The notes: generated by a model from the sequence alone, not told the origin. Numbered from the stretch's first letter, positions 21,806 to 30,597 are shown. The stretch is DNA of 64,000 nucleotides from Trebonia sp963734665 (GCA_963734665.1 CAVTIR010000013.1:1674001-1738000); one strand, 5' to 3'. Program-made: numbers and translations.

Positions 21806-22073
21806 TCACTTCCTCTCCGGTGGCCAGTGCCCGCCTTTGCGCCGAATCTCGGCGAGCCAGTTGCTGTATGTCCGCTGTGAGCTTGGGGTCTTCGGGACCT
21901 TGATGGGAGTCTGCGCCGTGTCCGACGGCAGGAGCTTCGGGTACCCGTTCCCCGGAGGCCTCTTGTAGGTCCAGCCTTCGCTGTCGATGAGGTACCTGAC
22001 AACCCTGCGGTAGTCCTTGGGATCTCGCCCCCTGGCCGGTCGGTATCCATCGTACCTCTTTTCCTTGCGACAT
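21806..22073 (-). pseudogene. HicA-like mRNA interferase toxin, 5' frameshift
   Basis: An open frame of about 85 codons (22060 to 21806) reads YRRVVRYLIDSEGW, KRPPGNGYPKLLP, VPKTPSSQRTYSNWLAEIRRK. This is the HicA pattern: a short dsRBD-like toxin with G-x-G-[HY]-PK and a conserved VP-TPS-R segment. The usual catalytic His is Tyr here (GNGYPK). No ATG, GTG or TTG lies in this frame before an upstream TGA. If one A of the AAAA run at 22059-22062 is removed, the frame joins ATG at 22073. The gene is therefore broken or misread at one base. The downstream HTH gene is its likely antitoxin. Confidence 0.5.
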
Positions 22074-22149
22074 CACAAGAGATATTATTGCATCCATCTG
22101 ATTACATAAAGTTATGTTTACCTGTACCGCAGCCCGGACATATTGCGTA

Positions 22150-22181
22150 GATTTCGTAGTCGACTACTAACGACAGAAATC
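22150..22181. promoter_or_regulatory. nested palindrome, candidate operator
   Basis: A perfect 12-bp palindrome GTAGTCGACTAC (22156-22167) lies inside outer arms GATTTC (22150-22155) and GAAATC (22176-22181). It sits in an AT-rich divergent spacer between the toxin-antitoxin pair (minus) and the DUF234 ATPase (plus). It could be the autoregulatory site of the HTH antitoxin. Confidence 0.4.
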
Positions 22182-22414
22182 GTGCATCAATAGTCTAAGG
22201 GCGTGAGGCTATCCAACATGCAGGGCTGCATCGACTGGCAGATCATGCGGCGAACGCTGCGCCGGGCCGACTTCGATGACGCGCCGCGCGCCGCGGCGGA
22301 GAAGCAAACGGGAATGGAACCGCGGCGCAGGATGGCCGCTCCGGGGAAGCAGTTGCGCACATCGGGGAAGCTCGCGGCGGGGATCGCTATCTCGATGTCC
22401 CCTAGGCAAGCTTC

Positions 22415-23800
22415 ATGGCTGAGTTCGTTAACCGGCGAAGCGAGTTGACCGCGCTCTCCGAATGGTGGGAGCGCGACAGCAGGCCAGCACTGATCTGGGG
22501 ACGGCGGCGGGTCGGCAAGTCCGCGCTGATCGAGCGATTCGGCGAACTCACCGGCGCGCGAGTGCTGTCACACACTGGTGCCGGGCGTCCGGGGGCCGGT
22601 GAACTGGAGATGCTATCCCGGCGGGCGGCTGCCATCACCCGCACGGGTATGGACGCACCGGCAACGGTTCCGTATCGCGACTGGGACGAAGCGCTTGAGC
22701 ACATCGCAAGCCAGGCCGAGGATGAGCCGCTCCTGCTGGTGCTCGACGAGTTCCCCGAGTTGGTCTCCACTGCGCCGGATCTGCCGGGAGTGCTTCGTGG
22801 GTTCCTCGACCGGCTACCGCCGTCATCGAAGCTGAAGATCATTATCTGCGGGTCCGCGGTCCGCTCCATGGAAGCACTCCGGGAGTACCGCGCGCCGCTC
22901 TACGGGCGGTTCGACCTCACGCTCTACCTGCACCCGTTCTGGCCGCATGAAGCCGCCGAGGTGCTCCCGAATCTCGCTCCGGCCGACCGTGCCGTGGTCT
23001 ACGGCATTCTGGGCGGCATCCCGCTCTATCTCTCCTGGTGGAACCAGGACCAGTCGATACGCCAGAACCTGCTGCGCCTCGCCTGCCAGCCGGGCAGCCG
23101 CCTGCAGTCCGAGGGTCGGCTTATCCTCGCGACCGAGGCAGACCATGGCGACCTCCCCGGTGCCGCTCTCAGCGCGATCGCGACCGGTGCTACCAGGTTC
23201 ACCGAAATCGCCGATGCGCTCGGCTCCAACCCGACCCGGACACTGGACCGCCTCACCGAACTGCGACTGGTCGAGCGGATCACCCCCGTCACCGAGGACG
23301 AGCGCCGGAGCAAGAACCGGACCTACCGGATCGCGGACAACTTTCTCGCCTTCTACCTCGGGCCGCTGTCGCGGTTCCAGCCGGAAATCGAGCGCGGCCT
23401 CGGTGACACCATCGTCGACGCGCTCCTCGACCGCCTAGACGACTACATGGGGCGAGCTTACGAGGATGCGTTCCGCCAGCACCTGCGCCGTCTGGCGCGC
23501 GAGGGCACACTGGGCCCGAAGATCGTCGCCATCGGCCCGTGGTGGACACGAGACGGAAACAACCAGATCGACGCCGTCGTCATGGCCGAGCACGACAAGA
23601 AGCGCGTCCCGGTGCTGGTCGGAGAATGCAAGTGGGGAAAGCACGTCGATGCCTCGCGCATCAAGGCCACCCTCATCCGCAAAGCCGCAAGCCTGGCCCA
23701 GGAGAGCGAAGACCTACGGTACTGCGTCTGCGCTCGCGACGAGATCGTCAACGCCGACGGTGACACGCTCACGGTGACAGCCGCCGACATCTTCGGATGA
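22415..23800 (+). CDS. AAA ATPase with C-terminal DUF234/PD-(D/E)xK-like domain
   Basis: A 461-aa protein of the 'archaeal-type' ATPase family. Walker A is GRRRVGKSALI near residues 28-38 and Walker B LLVLDEFPEL near residue 112. A winged-helix segment follows (FTEIADALGSNPTRTLDRL, about 268-290). The C-terminal domain carries D386 (NNQIDAVV) and E404-x-K406 (VGECKWGK), the D...ExK signature of restriction-like nuclease folds. Such proteins occur in mobile and defence loci, and their biological role is poorly defined. It is monocistronic, in a divergent arrangement with the HicA-like pair. The start at 22415 has no strong Shine-Dalgarno sequence. No signal peptide is visible. Confidence 0.75.
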   Translation: MAEFVNRRSELTALSEWWERDSRPALIWGRRRVGKSALIERFGELTGARVLSHTGAGRPGAGELEMLSRRAAAITRTGMDAPATVPYRDWDEALEHIASQAEDEPLLLVLDEFPELVSTAPDLPGVLRGFLDRLPPSSKLKIIICGSAVRSMEALREYRAPLYGRFDLTLYLHPFWPHEAAEVLPNLAPADRAVVYGILGGIPLYLSWWNQDQSIRQNLLRLACQPGSRLQSEGRLILATEADHGDLPGAALSAIATGATRFTEIADALGSNPTRTLDRLTELRLVERITPVTEDERRSKNRTYRIADNFLAFYLGPLSRFQPEIERGLGDTIVDALLDRLDDYMGRAYEDAFRQHLRRLAREGTLGPKIVAIGPWWTRDGNNQIDAVVMAEHDKKRVPVLVGECKWGKHVDASRIKATLIRKAASLAQESEDLRYCVCARDEIVNADGDTLTVTAADIFG

Positions 23801-23908
23801 TCCGCGAGACTCCGGCCTCCGCGTTCGAGGGCACGCTCCAGATTCTCGGGAAACACGAGCACGTGCCGGAGCCCCGACTGGCGTGGCGCTGACGGGCCGC
23901 CGGGACGG

Positions 23909-24904
23909 TCAACCGCTGGCTCCCTGTCCAGGCCCCATGTCCAGGCCGGGGGCCTGGACGGGTGGCAGCGCGGCTTCCAGCAGGCCCGCGAGGTACTTCC
24001 CAAGCGTGCCGCACTGCGTTCCGCGCTGGGTGAGCCACGCGTGTACGAGCCGGCCAGCGAGCGCGTCGTCTAGGTCGAGGCCGTGCGGCCACATGGCGGC
24101 CGGCCGTACCACGGTTAGGTCGAGCGGGTCGGCAGGGAGCACGAGGTCACCCGCTGCCGGCCTGGGCCGGTCGAAGAGGACGCGCTGGGCGGTACCGCCG
24201 AGAAACGCCGCGCGCTGCTCGTCGGTGGGGTTGAACCGCTCGATCCAGCCGATTGCGTCGGCGAGCGACTCGTCCCGCCAGTACAGGACTGGAGCCTCCG
24301 AGCCCCACATGATGCGCTGCCAGCCAACCCGGTCGATAAGTTCCCGCACCCAGGAGGTGAGCGTCGCGGGTTCGAAGAGGGTCTGCCGGGAGAAGATTAC
24401 GAAGAAGCGCTCATGGGCGAAGAGGTCCGCGACCGCCGGCCGCGCACCGAAGATGCTTGGATCAGTGGGCCCTGCGAAGTGGCCGCCGATCGCCAGCGCT
24501 CGCGGGTACTCCTCAAGGAAGCGCAGCAGTGTCCGCGCCCCGCCGGCGAGGCCGGCGTCGCCGCCGCAGACCAGAGCGATGCCGCCGGCGTCGCCGATCT
24601 GATCCAGCAGCCAGGGTGAGTCGCGTACGTCGCCGCTGGACAGGCGCAGCCCCGCGAAGCCAGCTCGCAGCTGGGCCGCGACGACCGCTTCGACCTCCCG
24701 GCGGTCTCGGCCGAGCGGGATGCCAAGGCCGAGGAACCGGTCAGGAGCCGTGGTGAACGCGTGGTGCACGCTGGCGAGATCGGGACAGGTCTCGAAGGGG
24801 CACACCATGGACCGCGTGATCGATGCGCGGTCCATCACCGCGAGTGCGTCCTCGGGCGACTGGAAGCGAGGCAACCCGAGGTGCTGGTACGCGTCGATGA
24901 TCAT
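23909..24904 (-). CDS. amidohydrolase_2 family TIM-barrel hydrolase (candidate sugar lactonase)
   Basis: A 331-aa protein beginning MIIDAYQHLG. The first strand of amidohydrolase_2 enzymes normally ends in H-x-H; here it is Y-x-H, so one metal ligand is changed. The rest of the barrel shows LRLSSGD, GGHFAG and MWGSEAPV, the last being the C-terminal strand usually carrying the catalytic Asp (here Ser-Glu). COG3618 members hydrolyse sugar lactones such as L-rhamnono- or L-fucono-lactone, which would suit the neighbouring aldo/keto reductases and dehydratases. The altered ligands leave activity uncertain. It is transcribed away from the metabolic operon, downstream of the IclR gene in the same direction. 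Confidence 0.65.
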   Translation of the reverse strand: MIIDAYQHLGLPRFQSPEDALAVMDRASITRSMVCPFETCPDLASVHHAFTTAPDRFLGLGIPLGRDRREVEAVVAAQLRAGFAGLRLSSGDVRDSPWLLDQIGDAGGIALVCGGDAGLAGGARTLLRFLEEYPRALAIGGHFAGPTDPSIFGARPAVADLFAHERFFVIFSRQTLFEPATLTSWVRELIDRVGWQRIMWGSEAPVLYWRDESLADAIGWIERFNPTDEQRAAFLGGTAQRVLFDRPRPAAGDLVLPADPLDLTVVRPAAMWPHGLDLDDALAGRLVHAWLTQRGTQCGTLGKYLAGLLEAALPPVQAPGLDMGPGQGASG

Positions 24905-25076
24905 GCTGGTCGGCGACCTCTATGGTCCGGGCGCCGATCGGGTGATGGCGCGTGAGCCGTGCTGCAATGATCGGCACGGTTGGGGGTGCGGGCAAGCCGT
25001 CGTCCCGCCATGCTGGACGGCCAGGGCCGGACCCACCTGAATGCGGCCCGGTCAGGCGTCCCTCGTCCGCGGCGTG

Positions 25077-25853
25077 CTACGCCACCAGGTGGGAGCGCGG
25101 GGGCCGGTGCATCTCAAGCATGCGGGACAGCGCCACCGCGGTGGTCTGTACCGCAGGTGCAAAGCGCTGGGCCTGTCCGAGCGCGGTCGCGCCAGTCACG
25201 GAGATCGCGCCGACGACGACGCGGTGCGCGAAGATGGGAGCGGCGACGCAGAAGAGGCCGATTTGCGACTCCTCGATGTCGTAGGCGACCTTCACCTCCC
25301 GGATCGAGGCGAGTTCCTTGCGCAGCGCGGCGGAGTCGACGATCGTCTTGGGGGAGAGAGCCTTGAGATCCCCACCGAGCACGGACTCGACGAACTCGTG
25401 GTCGCTGTGGGCGAGGATCGCCTTCCCGAGCGCCGTGCAGTGTATGGGCAGCCGGCCGCCCGCGCGCGAATGGGGTACCCGCAGCGAGCGGCTGGAGATC
25501 TTCTCGACGTAAACGATGTCCTGGCCGTCGCGGATGGCGAGATTCGCGGTCAGATGGGTGACCTCGTTCAGGCTGTGCGCGAAGGGGACGGCGACTTCGC
25601 GCAGCCGCTGCGCCGGCACCAGGTGCCCGAGCTCCAAGAGGTGGACACCGAGGCGTACGCCGCGCGGTCCGCGCTCGAGCGCCCCGGAGTTCACCAGTTC
25701 GGTGACGAGCCGGTGGGTCGTTGACTTGGGGATTCCCGAACGGCGGGCCAGTTCGCTGATGCTCAGTTCGGCGTTGTTGACCGAGAAGACGTCCAGCAGG
25801 CGCAGCCCTTTTGACAGCGAGGACTCCCCGTCCTGGATAACGGGACGGCCCAT
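25077..25853 (-). CDS. IclR-family transcriptional regulator
   Basis: A 258-aa protein. The start ATG at 25853 follows AAAGGAG with good spacing, and longer readings lack one. The N-terminal winged HTH (residues about 12-75) contains LSISELARRSGIPKSTTHRL. The C-terminal IclR effector domain has the usual core (ALGKAILAH, GLFCVAAPIF, AISVTG). It is divergent from the Ldh_2-type dehydrogenase gene, with an inverted repeat in the 74-bp gap, so it most likely controls the catabolic operon 25928-31795 and itself. The ligand is probably a pathway intermediate, but it is not identifiable. Confidence 0.85.
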   Translation of the reverse strand: MGRPVIQDGESSLSKGLRLLDVFSVNNAELSISELARRSGIPKSTTHRLVTELVNSGALERGPRGVRLGVHLLELGHLVPAQRLREVAVPFAHSLNEVTHLTANLAIRDGQDIVYVEKISSRSLRVPHSRAGGRLPIHCTALGKAILAHSDHEFVESVLGGDLKALSPKTIVDSAALRKELASIREVKVAYDIEESQIGLFCVAAPIFAHRVVVGAISVTGATALGQAQRFAPAVQTTAVALSRMLEMHRPPRSHLVA

Positions 25854-25878
25854 AGAAACTCCTTTGCCTGCTTGCCAA

Positions 25879-25896
25879 GATCGGCTCTGTCCGATC
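25879..25896. promoter_or_regulatory. inverted repeat, probable IclR operator
   Basis: GATCGG (25879-25884) and CCGATC (25891-25896), perfect 6-bp arms with a 6-nt spacer, in the 74-bp divergent gap between the IclR gene and the catabolic operon. Position and symmetry suit IclR binding. Confidence 0.5.
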
Positions 25897-25927
25897 GAAG
25901 GGAACCTTACATGTCCACAGTGCTCTG

Positions 25928-26953
25928 GTGAATGACCTAATCGTCGATGCCGCACGCCTGCACCGCATCGTGTCAGAGACGCTCATCGGGTACGGTGCCA
26001 GCGCGTCCGACGCGGACCGGCAAGCCATGATCTTTGTCGAGGGCGACCTGCGGGACCAGCATTCGCACGGCGTGCGGCGGCTGCCGGTACTGGTCGAGCG
26101 GATGCGCGGCGGGCTGGCCGACTCGGACGGCGGTCCGGAGCTGACCTGGATCACCGATGCGGTACTGCGCGTCGACGGGCACCGCAGCTTCGGCCCGGTC
26201 GCCGCGTTCGCGGCGACCGACGCGATCCTGGAACGCGCGGACAGCACCGGCATCGCCATCGCGACGGTCAGCAACTCCAATCACCTCGGCATGCTCGCGC
26301 CGTACGTCGAGCACATGGCGGCGGCGGGGCAGATCGGCCTGGTACTGACCACCAGCGAGGCGCTGGTGCACCCGTGGGGCGGTACCCGGGCGATGGTCGG
26401 TACCAACCCGATCGGGATAGGGGTTCCGACCACCACCGAGCCGATCGTCCTGGACATGTCCACGGCCGAGGTCTCGATGGGCAAGATCCTCGAACACGCG
26501 GTACGGCGCAGTCCCATTCCGCTCGGCTGGGCGATCGACCGTACCGGCGCGCCGACGACCGATCCGGACGAGGCGGCCCAGGGCGCCCTCGCGCCGTTCG
26601 GCGGCGCCAAGGGGTACGCTCTGGGACTCGCGTTCGAGGCGATTGTGAGTGTGCTCACCCGGTCCGCGTTCGGCACCGCGGTCAAGGGCACGCTCGACAC
26701 CGACAACCCCTGCACCAAGGGGGACATTTTCCTCTGCATCTCCATCGACAGGTTGGGCCTGCGGCCGGAACTGCCGGCGCTCGCGGCCTACCTGGAGCAG
26801 GTCAGGGACAGCGCGGCAAGCCCCGGTTCGGTGACCATCCCCGGTGACCGGGCGCGGGCGGCCAGGAGCAAGCGCCTCGCCGACGGCATACCGCTGCATC
26901 CCGAGGTGTGGGCACATGTCATCCGGCTCCACGAGGAGGCCATCCATGAGTAG
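25928..26953 (+). CDS. Ldh_2-type NAD(P)-dependent dehydrogenase (malate/L-lactate/sugar-acid oxidoreductase)
   Basis: A 341-aa protein of the PF02615 family, which has its own NAD(P)-binding fold. Signatures are DLRDQHSHGVRRLP with the catalytic His, SNSNHLGML, GTNPIGIGVP, VLDMSTAEVSMGK and GWAIDRTG-PTTDP. Members reduce 2-oxo acids (malate, lactate, 2,3-diketo-L-gulonate, ureidoglycolate). In this context a keto-sugar acid is likely. The start is GTG at 25928; the nearby ATG at 25932 is out of frame. The Shine-Dalgarno sequence is weak, so it may be leaderless. Its stop overlaps the next gene's start by 8 nt, giving a coupled pair with the iron-type alcohol dehydrogenase. Length is normal for the family. 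Confidence 0.8.
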   Translation: MNDLIVDAARLHRIVSETLIGYGASASDADRQAMIFVEGDLRDQHSHGVRRLPVLVERMRGGLADSDGGPELTWITDAVLRVDGHRSFGPVAAFAATDAILERADSTGIAIATVSNSNHLGMLAPYVEHMAAAGQIGLVLTTSEALVHPWGGTRAMVGTNPIGIGVPTTTEPIVLDMSTAEVSMGKILEHAVRRSPIPLGWAIDRTGAPTTDPDEAAQGALAPFGGAKGYALGLAFEAIVSVLTRSAFGTAVKGTLDTDNPCTKGDIFLCISIDRLGLRPELPALAAYLEQVRDSAASPGSVTIPGDRARAARSKRLADGIPLHPEVWAHVIRLHEEAIHE

Positions 26954-28199
26954 TAACCGCGCGGTGAGCAGTCACACCGCCGAGAGCCCGTTCGGCCTGC
27001 TGCGGCTGCCGGGCAACGTCGCCTTCGGCGTCGGCGCGATCGACTCCATCGGCGAGGTCACCGCAGTCTTCGGGCGCCGGGTTTTCGTCTGTGCCGACCC
27101 GTTCATCGCCAGCACGAAGAACTACCGCCAGGCTGCGGAGAGCATGGCTGCCGCTGGCCTGACCGTAGAGACGTTCACCGATGTCGTACCCGAACTGCCG
27201 GTCGACGCCGTGCAGGCGGCCGGCGGTGTCGCCCGGAGCTTCGCCCCCGACGTCATCGTCGGCTTCGGCGGCGGCAGCGCCATGGACCTGGCGAAGCTGG
27301 TGGCCCTGCTCGTCTCGCACGACGCGCCGCTGGCCACCTTCTACGGCGAAAACCGGGTGCCAGGGCCCGTGGTGCCGGTCGTGGCGGTGCCGACGACGGC
27401 CGGCACCGGCTCGGAGGTGACTCCGGTCGCGGTGGTGAGCGATCCCGGCAGGGAACTCAAGGTCGGTGTGTCCAGCCCGTGGCTCATCCCGCAACGGGCG
27501 ATCATCGACCCGGTGCTCGGGGTCGGTGCCCCGCCGCCGGTCACCGCGTACGCCGGCATCGATGCCCTCGTGCACGCGGTCGAGGCGTTCACCGCGGCCT
27601 GCCGAAAGCCGGTGTGGGACGAGGTACTGCCGGTGTTCGTCGGGCGCAACAGGTTCAGCTCGCTGCTCGCCCTGGAGGCGATACGGGTGATCGGCGGAAG
27701 CCTGCGGGCGGCGGTGAACGAGCCGGACGAGTTGTCGCCCCGGGTGGCGATGGCGTGGGGCAGCCTGCTGGCCGGGATGGCGTTCGGTACCGGCGGGACA
27801 CACCTCTCGCACGCCCTGCAGTACCCGGTCGGCGCCGCCACGAAGACGCCGCACGGCCTCGGTACGGGACTTCTCCTCCCGTATGTCATGCAGGCCTGCC
27901 TGCCGGAGACGGCGGGTGAACTCGCTGAGATCGCCTCGGCGCTCGGCTGCGGGGGCGCGGGTACCGACGAGGCCGCTCGCAGGGCCATCGACGCGGTCCG
28001 GTCGCTTACCGCCGACATCGGAATCCCGCGGACGCTCGCCGACATCGGCGTCGAGCGGGAGCAGCTCGGCCGCTTCGCTGAGCTGGCGCTCGGTGTCACC
28101 CGGCTCGCCGGGAACGCCGCCCTGCCGCCCACCCGGCCGCTCTTCGACGCCATCCTTGACGCCGCGTACAGCGGGGACCGGTCTGGCCTGCCTCAGTGA
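26946..28199 (+). CDS. iron-containing alcohol dehydrogenase
   Basis: A 417-aa group III (Fe-type) ADH. The nucleotide-binding motif is GFGGGSAMDLAK, followed by VPTTAGTGSEVT. Metal-ligand strands are AYAGIDALVHAVEAF (Asp, His) and GTHLSHALQYPVG with PHGLGTGLLLP (His, His). The ATG at 26946 overlaps the end of the Ldh_2 gene. A longer frame from 26844 lies inside that gene and is rejected. Family members reduce aldehydes or lactaldehyde or act as maleylacetate reductases. In deoxy-sugar breakdown a lactaldehyde or 1,2-propanediol role is common, but that is inference. Next comes a 72-bp gap before the aldehyde dehydrogenase. Confidence 0.85.
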   Translation: MSSNRAVSSHTAESPFGLLRLPGNVAFGVGAIDSIGEVTAVFGRRVFVCADPFIASTKNYRQAAESMAAAGLTVETFTDVVPELPVDAVQAAGGVARSFAPDVIVGFGGGSAMDLAKLVALLVSHDAPLATFYGENRVPGPVVPVVAVPTTAGTGSEVTPVAVVSDPGRELKVGVSSPWLIPQRAIIDPVLGVGAPPPVTAYAGIDALVHAVEAFTAACRKPVWDEVLPVFVGRNRFSSLLALEAIRVIGGSLRAAVNEPDELSPRVAMAWGSLLAGMAFGTGGTHLSHALQYPVGAATKTPHGLGTGLLLPYVMQACLPETAGELAEIASALGCGGAGTDEAARRAIDAVRSLTADIGIPRTLADIGVEREQLGRFAELALGVTRLAGNAALPPTRPLFDAILDAAYSGDRSGLPQ

Positions 28200-28271
28200 C
28201 GGGCCACGGCTGGTCCGCACAAGCATGGCTGGTCCAGGTAAGACAGTCCAGACACGACAAGGAGACACGCC

Positions 28272-29702
28272 GTGGAGTACAAGGCCGACCTTTATATTGA
28301 CGGCGAGTGGCGCGCTGGCAGCGGCGCCCGCCGCTTCCCTGTCCTCGACCCGGCTGACGGTTCCGAGCTGGCGAGCTTCGCCGTAGCCGAGGAGAGCGAC
28401 TGCATCGCCGCCGTGGAGGCGGCCCGGCGCGCGCTGCCCGGCTGGTCCGCCACGGCGCCGCGGGGCCGCTCGGAGATCCTCCGCCGGGCCTTCGAGATCC
28501 TGACCGAGGAACGGGAGCTCTTCGCTGAAATTATCGTCAGGGAGAACGGCAAGGCGTTCTCGGACGCGCTGGGAGAGGCGGACTACGCCAAGGAGTTCTT
28601 CCGCTGGTTCGCCGAGGAGGCGGTGCGGGTCCCCGGTGATTTCCGGCTCTCTCCCTCCGGCGACAAGCACATCGTGGTGGACCGGCAGCCGATCGGCGTC
28701 TGCCTTCTGGTGACGCCGTGGAACTTCCCGGCCGCGATGGCGACCCGCAAGATAGGCCCGGCACTGGCCGCGGGCTGCACGACGGTGCTCAAGCCGGCCC
28801 GCGAGACACCGCTCACGGCGGCGTACATGATGGAGGTCATGGCCCGGGCGGGGGTGCCGCGCGGCGTGGTCAACCTGGTGACGCCCGTACCCACCGGTCC
28901 GGCCGTCGCCGCGATGCTGCGCCACCCGGCGGTACGTAAGCTCTCCTTCACCGGCTCCACCGAGGTCGGGCGGGTGCTGCTGGCGGAGGCGGCGGAGAAC
29001 GTGGTCAGCTCCTCGATGGAGCTGGGTGGCAACGCGCCGTTCGTGGTGCTGCCCGGTGCCGACGTCGACGCGGCGGTGAGCGGCGCGCTGGTGGCGAAGA
29101 TGCGCAACGGCGGATCCGCCTGCACTGCGGCGAACCGCTTCTACGTGCACCGCAGCCTGCACGACGAGTTCGCCAGGAAGCTCGCTGACGCGCTGGCCGC
29201 CTTCAAGGTGGGGCCCGGCATCGAGCGGGACAACCAGCTCGGCGCGCTGGTCTCGGTGGGGGAACGGGACAAGGTCGCCGAACTCGTGACGGCCGCGGTG
29301 GCGCAGGGCGCGAAGGTGACGCTCGGCGGGACGCCCAGCGACCACGGCGCCTTCTACCCGCCCACCGTGCTCGTCGACGTGGAGCACGGCTCGGCCATCA
29401 ACCAGACCGAGATATTCGGGCCGGTATCCGCGATCGTCGGCTACGACGACGTGGATGAGGCGGTACGGATGGCCAACGACACCATCTACGGCCTCATCGC
29501 GTACGTCTACGGTCCGGTCGGCGACGCGCTGCGCGTGGCCCGGCGCATCGACTCGGGCATGGTCGCGGTCAACCGCGCCGTGCTCAGCGACCCGGCAGCA
29601 CCGTTCGGCGGCATGAAGCAGAGCGGTCTGGGCCGGGAAGGCAGTTCCGAAGGGATCCTCGAGTTCCTCGAGGAAAAGTACATCGGCATTGAGTTGGGCT
29701 AG
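28272..29702 (+). CDS. NAD(P)-dependent aldehyde dehydrogenase (SSADH/GabD-like)
   Basis: A 476-aa enzyme of the ALDH superfamily starting at GTG with AAGGAG upstream. It has VTPWNFPAAM (NAD binding), KPARETP, FTGSTEVGR, the general base E250 in MELGGNAPF and the nucleophile C284 in GGSACTAANRF. A C-terminal FGGMKQSGLGREGS segment, as in succinate- or alpha-ketoglutarate-semialdehyde dehydrogenases, is present. With the nearby dehydrogenases it could oxidise lactaldehyde or a semialdehyde from sugar-acid breakdown. The exact substrate cannot be told from sequence. It is in the operon between the Fe-ADH and an aldo/keto reductase. Confidence 0.87.
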   Translation: MEYKADLYIDGEWRAGSGARRFPVLDPADGSELASFAVAEESDCIAAVEAARRALPGWSATAPRGRSEILRRAFEILTEERELFAEIIVRENGKAFSDALGEADYAKEFFRWFAEEAVRVPGDFRLSPSGDKHIVVDRQPIGVCLLVTPWNFPAAMATRKIGPALAAGCTTVLKPARETPLTAAYMMEVMARAGVPRGVVNLVTPVPTGPAVAAMLRHPAVRKLSFTGSTEVGRVLLAEAAENVVSSSMELGGNAPFVVLPGADVDAAVSGALVAKMRNGGSACTAANRFYVHRSLHDEFARKLADALAAFKVGPGIERDNQLGALVSVGERDKVAELVTAAVAQGAKVTLGGTPSDHGAFYPPTVLVDVEHGSAINQTEIFGPVSAIVGYDDVDEAVRMANDTIYGLIAYVYGPVGDALRVARRIDSGMVAVNRAVLSDPAAPFGGMKQSGLGREGSSEGILEFLEEKYIGIELG

Positions 29703-29727
29703 ACGCGGCGAGATAGGAGGGTCACAA

Positions 29728-30597
29728 GTGGAGTATTCAACGCTGGGCCGGACCGGGGCGACGGTCAGTCATCTCGGTTTCGGCTGTGCCGTGCTCGGTC
29801 TGAAGGACTACATTTACCGGTTCGACCCGGCTGACTCCAGCGACCGGGCCAAGCTGTTCGAGGCGATCGACACCGCGCTCTCGTCCGGCATCAACCTCTT
29901 CGACACGGCACCCGGGTACGGCTCAGGGGAGAGCGAACGCATCCTCGGCGAGGCGCTCGCCGGCGTGATGACCGTCGGGGAGCACCCGCTTTTCATCTCC
30001 ACCAAGGTGAAGTTTGACGTCGCCGGAGGCATCAGGGCGTCCGTCGAGCAGAGCCTGGAGCGCCTGCGCCGTGACCGGGTCGACCTGGTGCAACTACACG
30101 GGAACTCGTACACGGTCGAGGACACCAACGACATCCTCGGCGACGGCGGCGCGGCCGAGCAACTGCTGGCGCTCAAGGCAGAGGGGCTGGTCGGCGCGAT
30201 CGGGTTCACCTCCGAGGACGACAACGACTCGGTGTACCGGCTGATCCGCAGCGGCCACTTCGACACGATGCAACTGTGCTACAACTTCATCTTCCAGCAC
30301 CCCTACGAGCCGAGCAGGCCGTTCGGCGCGCTCCTGGAGGCGGAGAAGCAGGGCCTTGGCATCCTGACGATGCGCGCGCCTACCTCCGGCACGTTCCAGC
30401 GCTGGATCCAGATGGTGAACCCGGCGAACACCTTCGACTACACGCCGGCGCTTATCCAGTTCGTGCTGTCCAACCCGCTGGTGGACGTGGCGCTTGTCGG
30501 CATGCGCGACGCGGACCTGGTACGACGCAACGTGGCAATCGTCAACGACACCGAAGGGCGGGTCAGTCTCGACGCCGTCCACGAGCGGTATGTGTGA
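29728..30597 (+). CDS. aldo/keto reductase (candidate aldose 1-dehydrogenase)
   Basis: A 289-aa (alpha/beta)8-barrel AKR. The GTG start at 29728 has a perfect AGGAGG 7 nt before it, which rules out the longer frame at 29689. It opens with MEYSTLGRTGATVSHLGFG, then shows NLFDTAPGYGSGESE (Asp/Tyr of the catalytic tetrad), the Lys-containing strand FISTKVKF and the His-containing VQLHGN. The NAD(P) site near the C-terminus is VALVGMRDADLV. L-fucose and D-threo-aldose dehydrogenases belong to this superfamily, fitting the first oxidation step of a non-phosphorylating route. The next gene starts 8 nt downstream. Confidence 0.83.
   Translation: MEYSTLGRTGATVSHLGFGCAVLGLKDYIYRFDPADSSDRAKLFEAIDTALSSGINLFDTAPGYGSGESERILGEALAGVMTVGEHPLFISTKVKFDVAGGIRASVEQSLERLRRDRVDLVQLHGNSYTVEDTNDILGDGGAAEQLLALKAEGLVGAIGFTSEDDNDSVYRLIRSGHFDTMQLCYNFIFQHPYEPSRPFGALLEAEKQGLGILTMRAPTSGTFQRWIQMVNPANTFDYTPALIQFVLSNPLVDVALVGMRDADLVRRNVAIVNDTEGRVSLDAVHERYV

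Noticed and set aside
23939..23959. GTCCAGGCC-GGG-GGCCTGGAC hairpin as a terminator
   Set aside because: It lies within the 3' coding end of the amidohydrolase gene; possible but not separable from coding sequence.
26919..29387. 822-codon minus-strand frame opposite the dehydrogenase genes
   Set aside because: Antisense shadow of the Fe-ADH and ALDH genes, which carry unmistakable catalytic motifs on the + strand.
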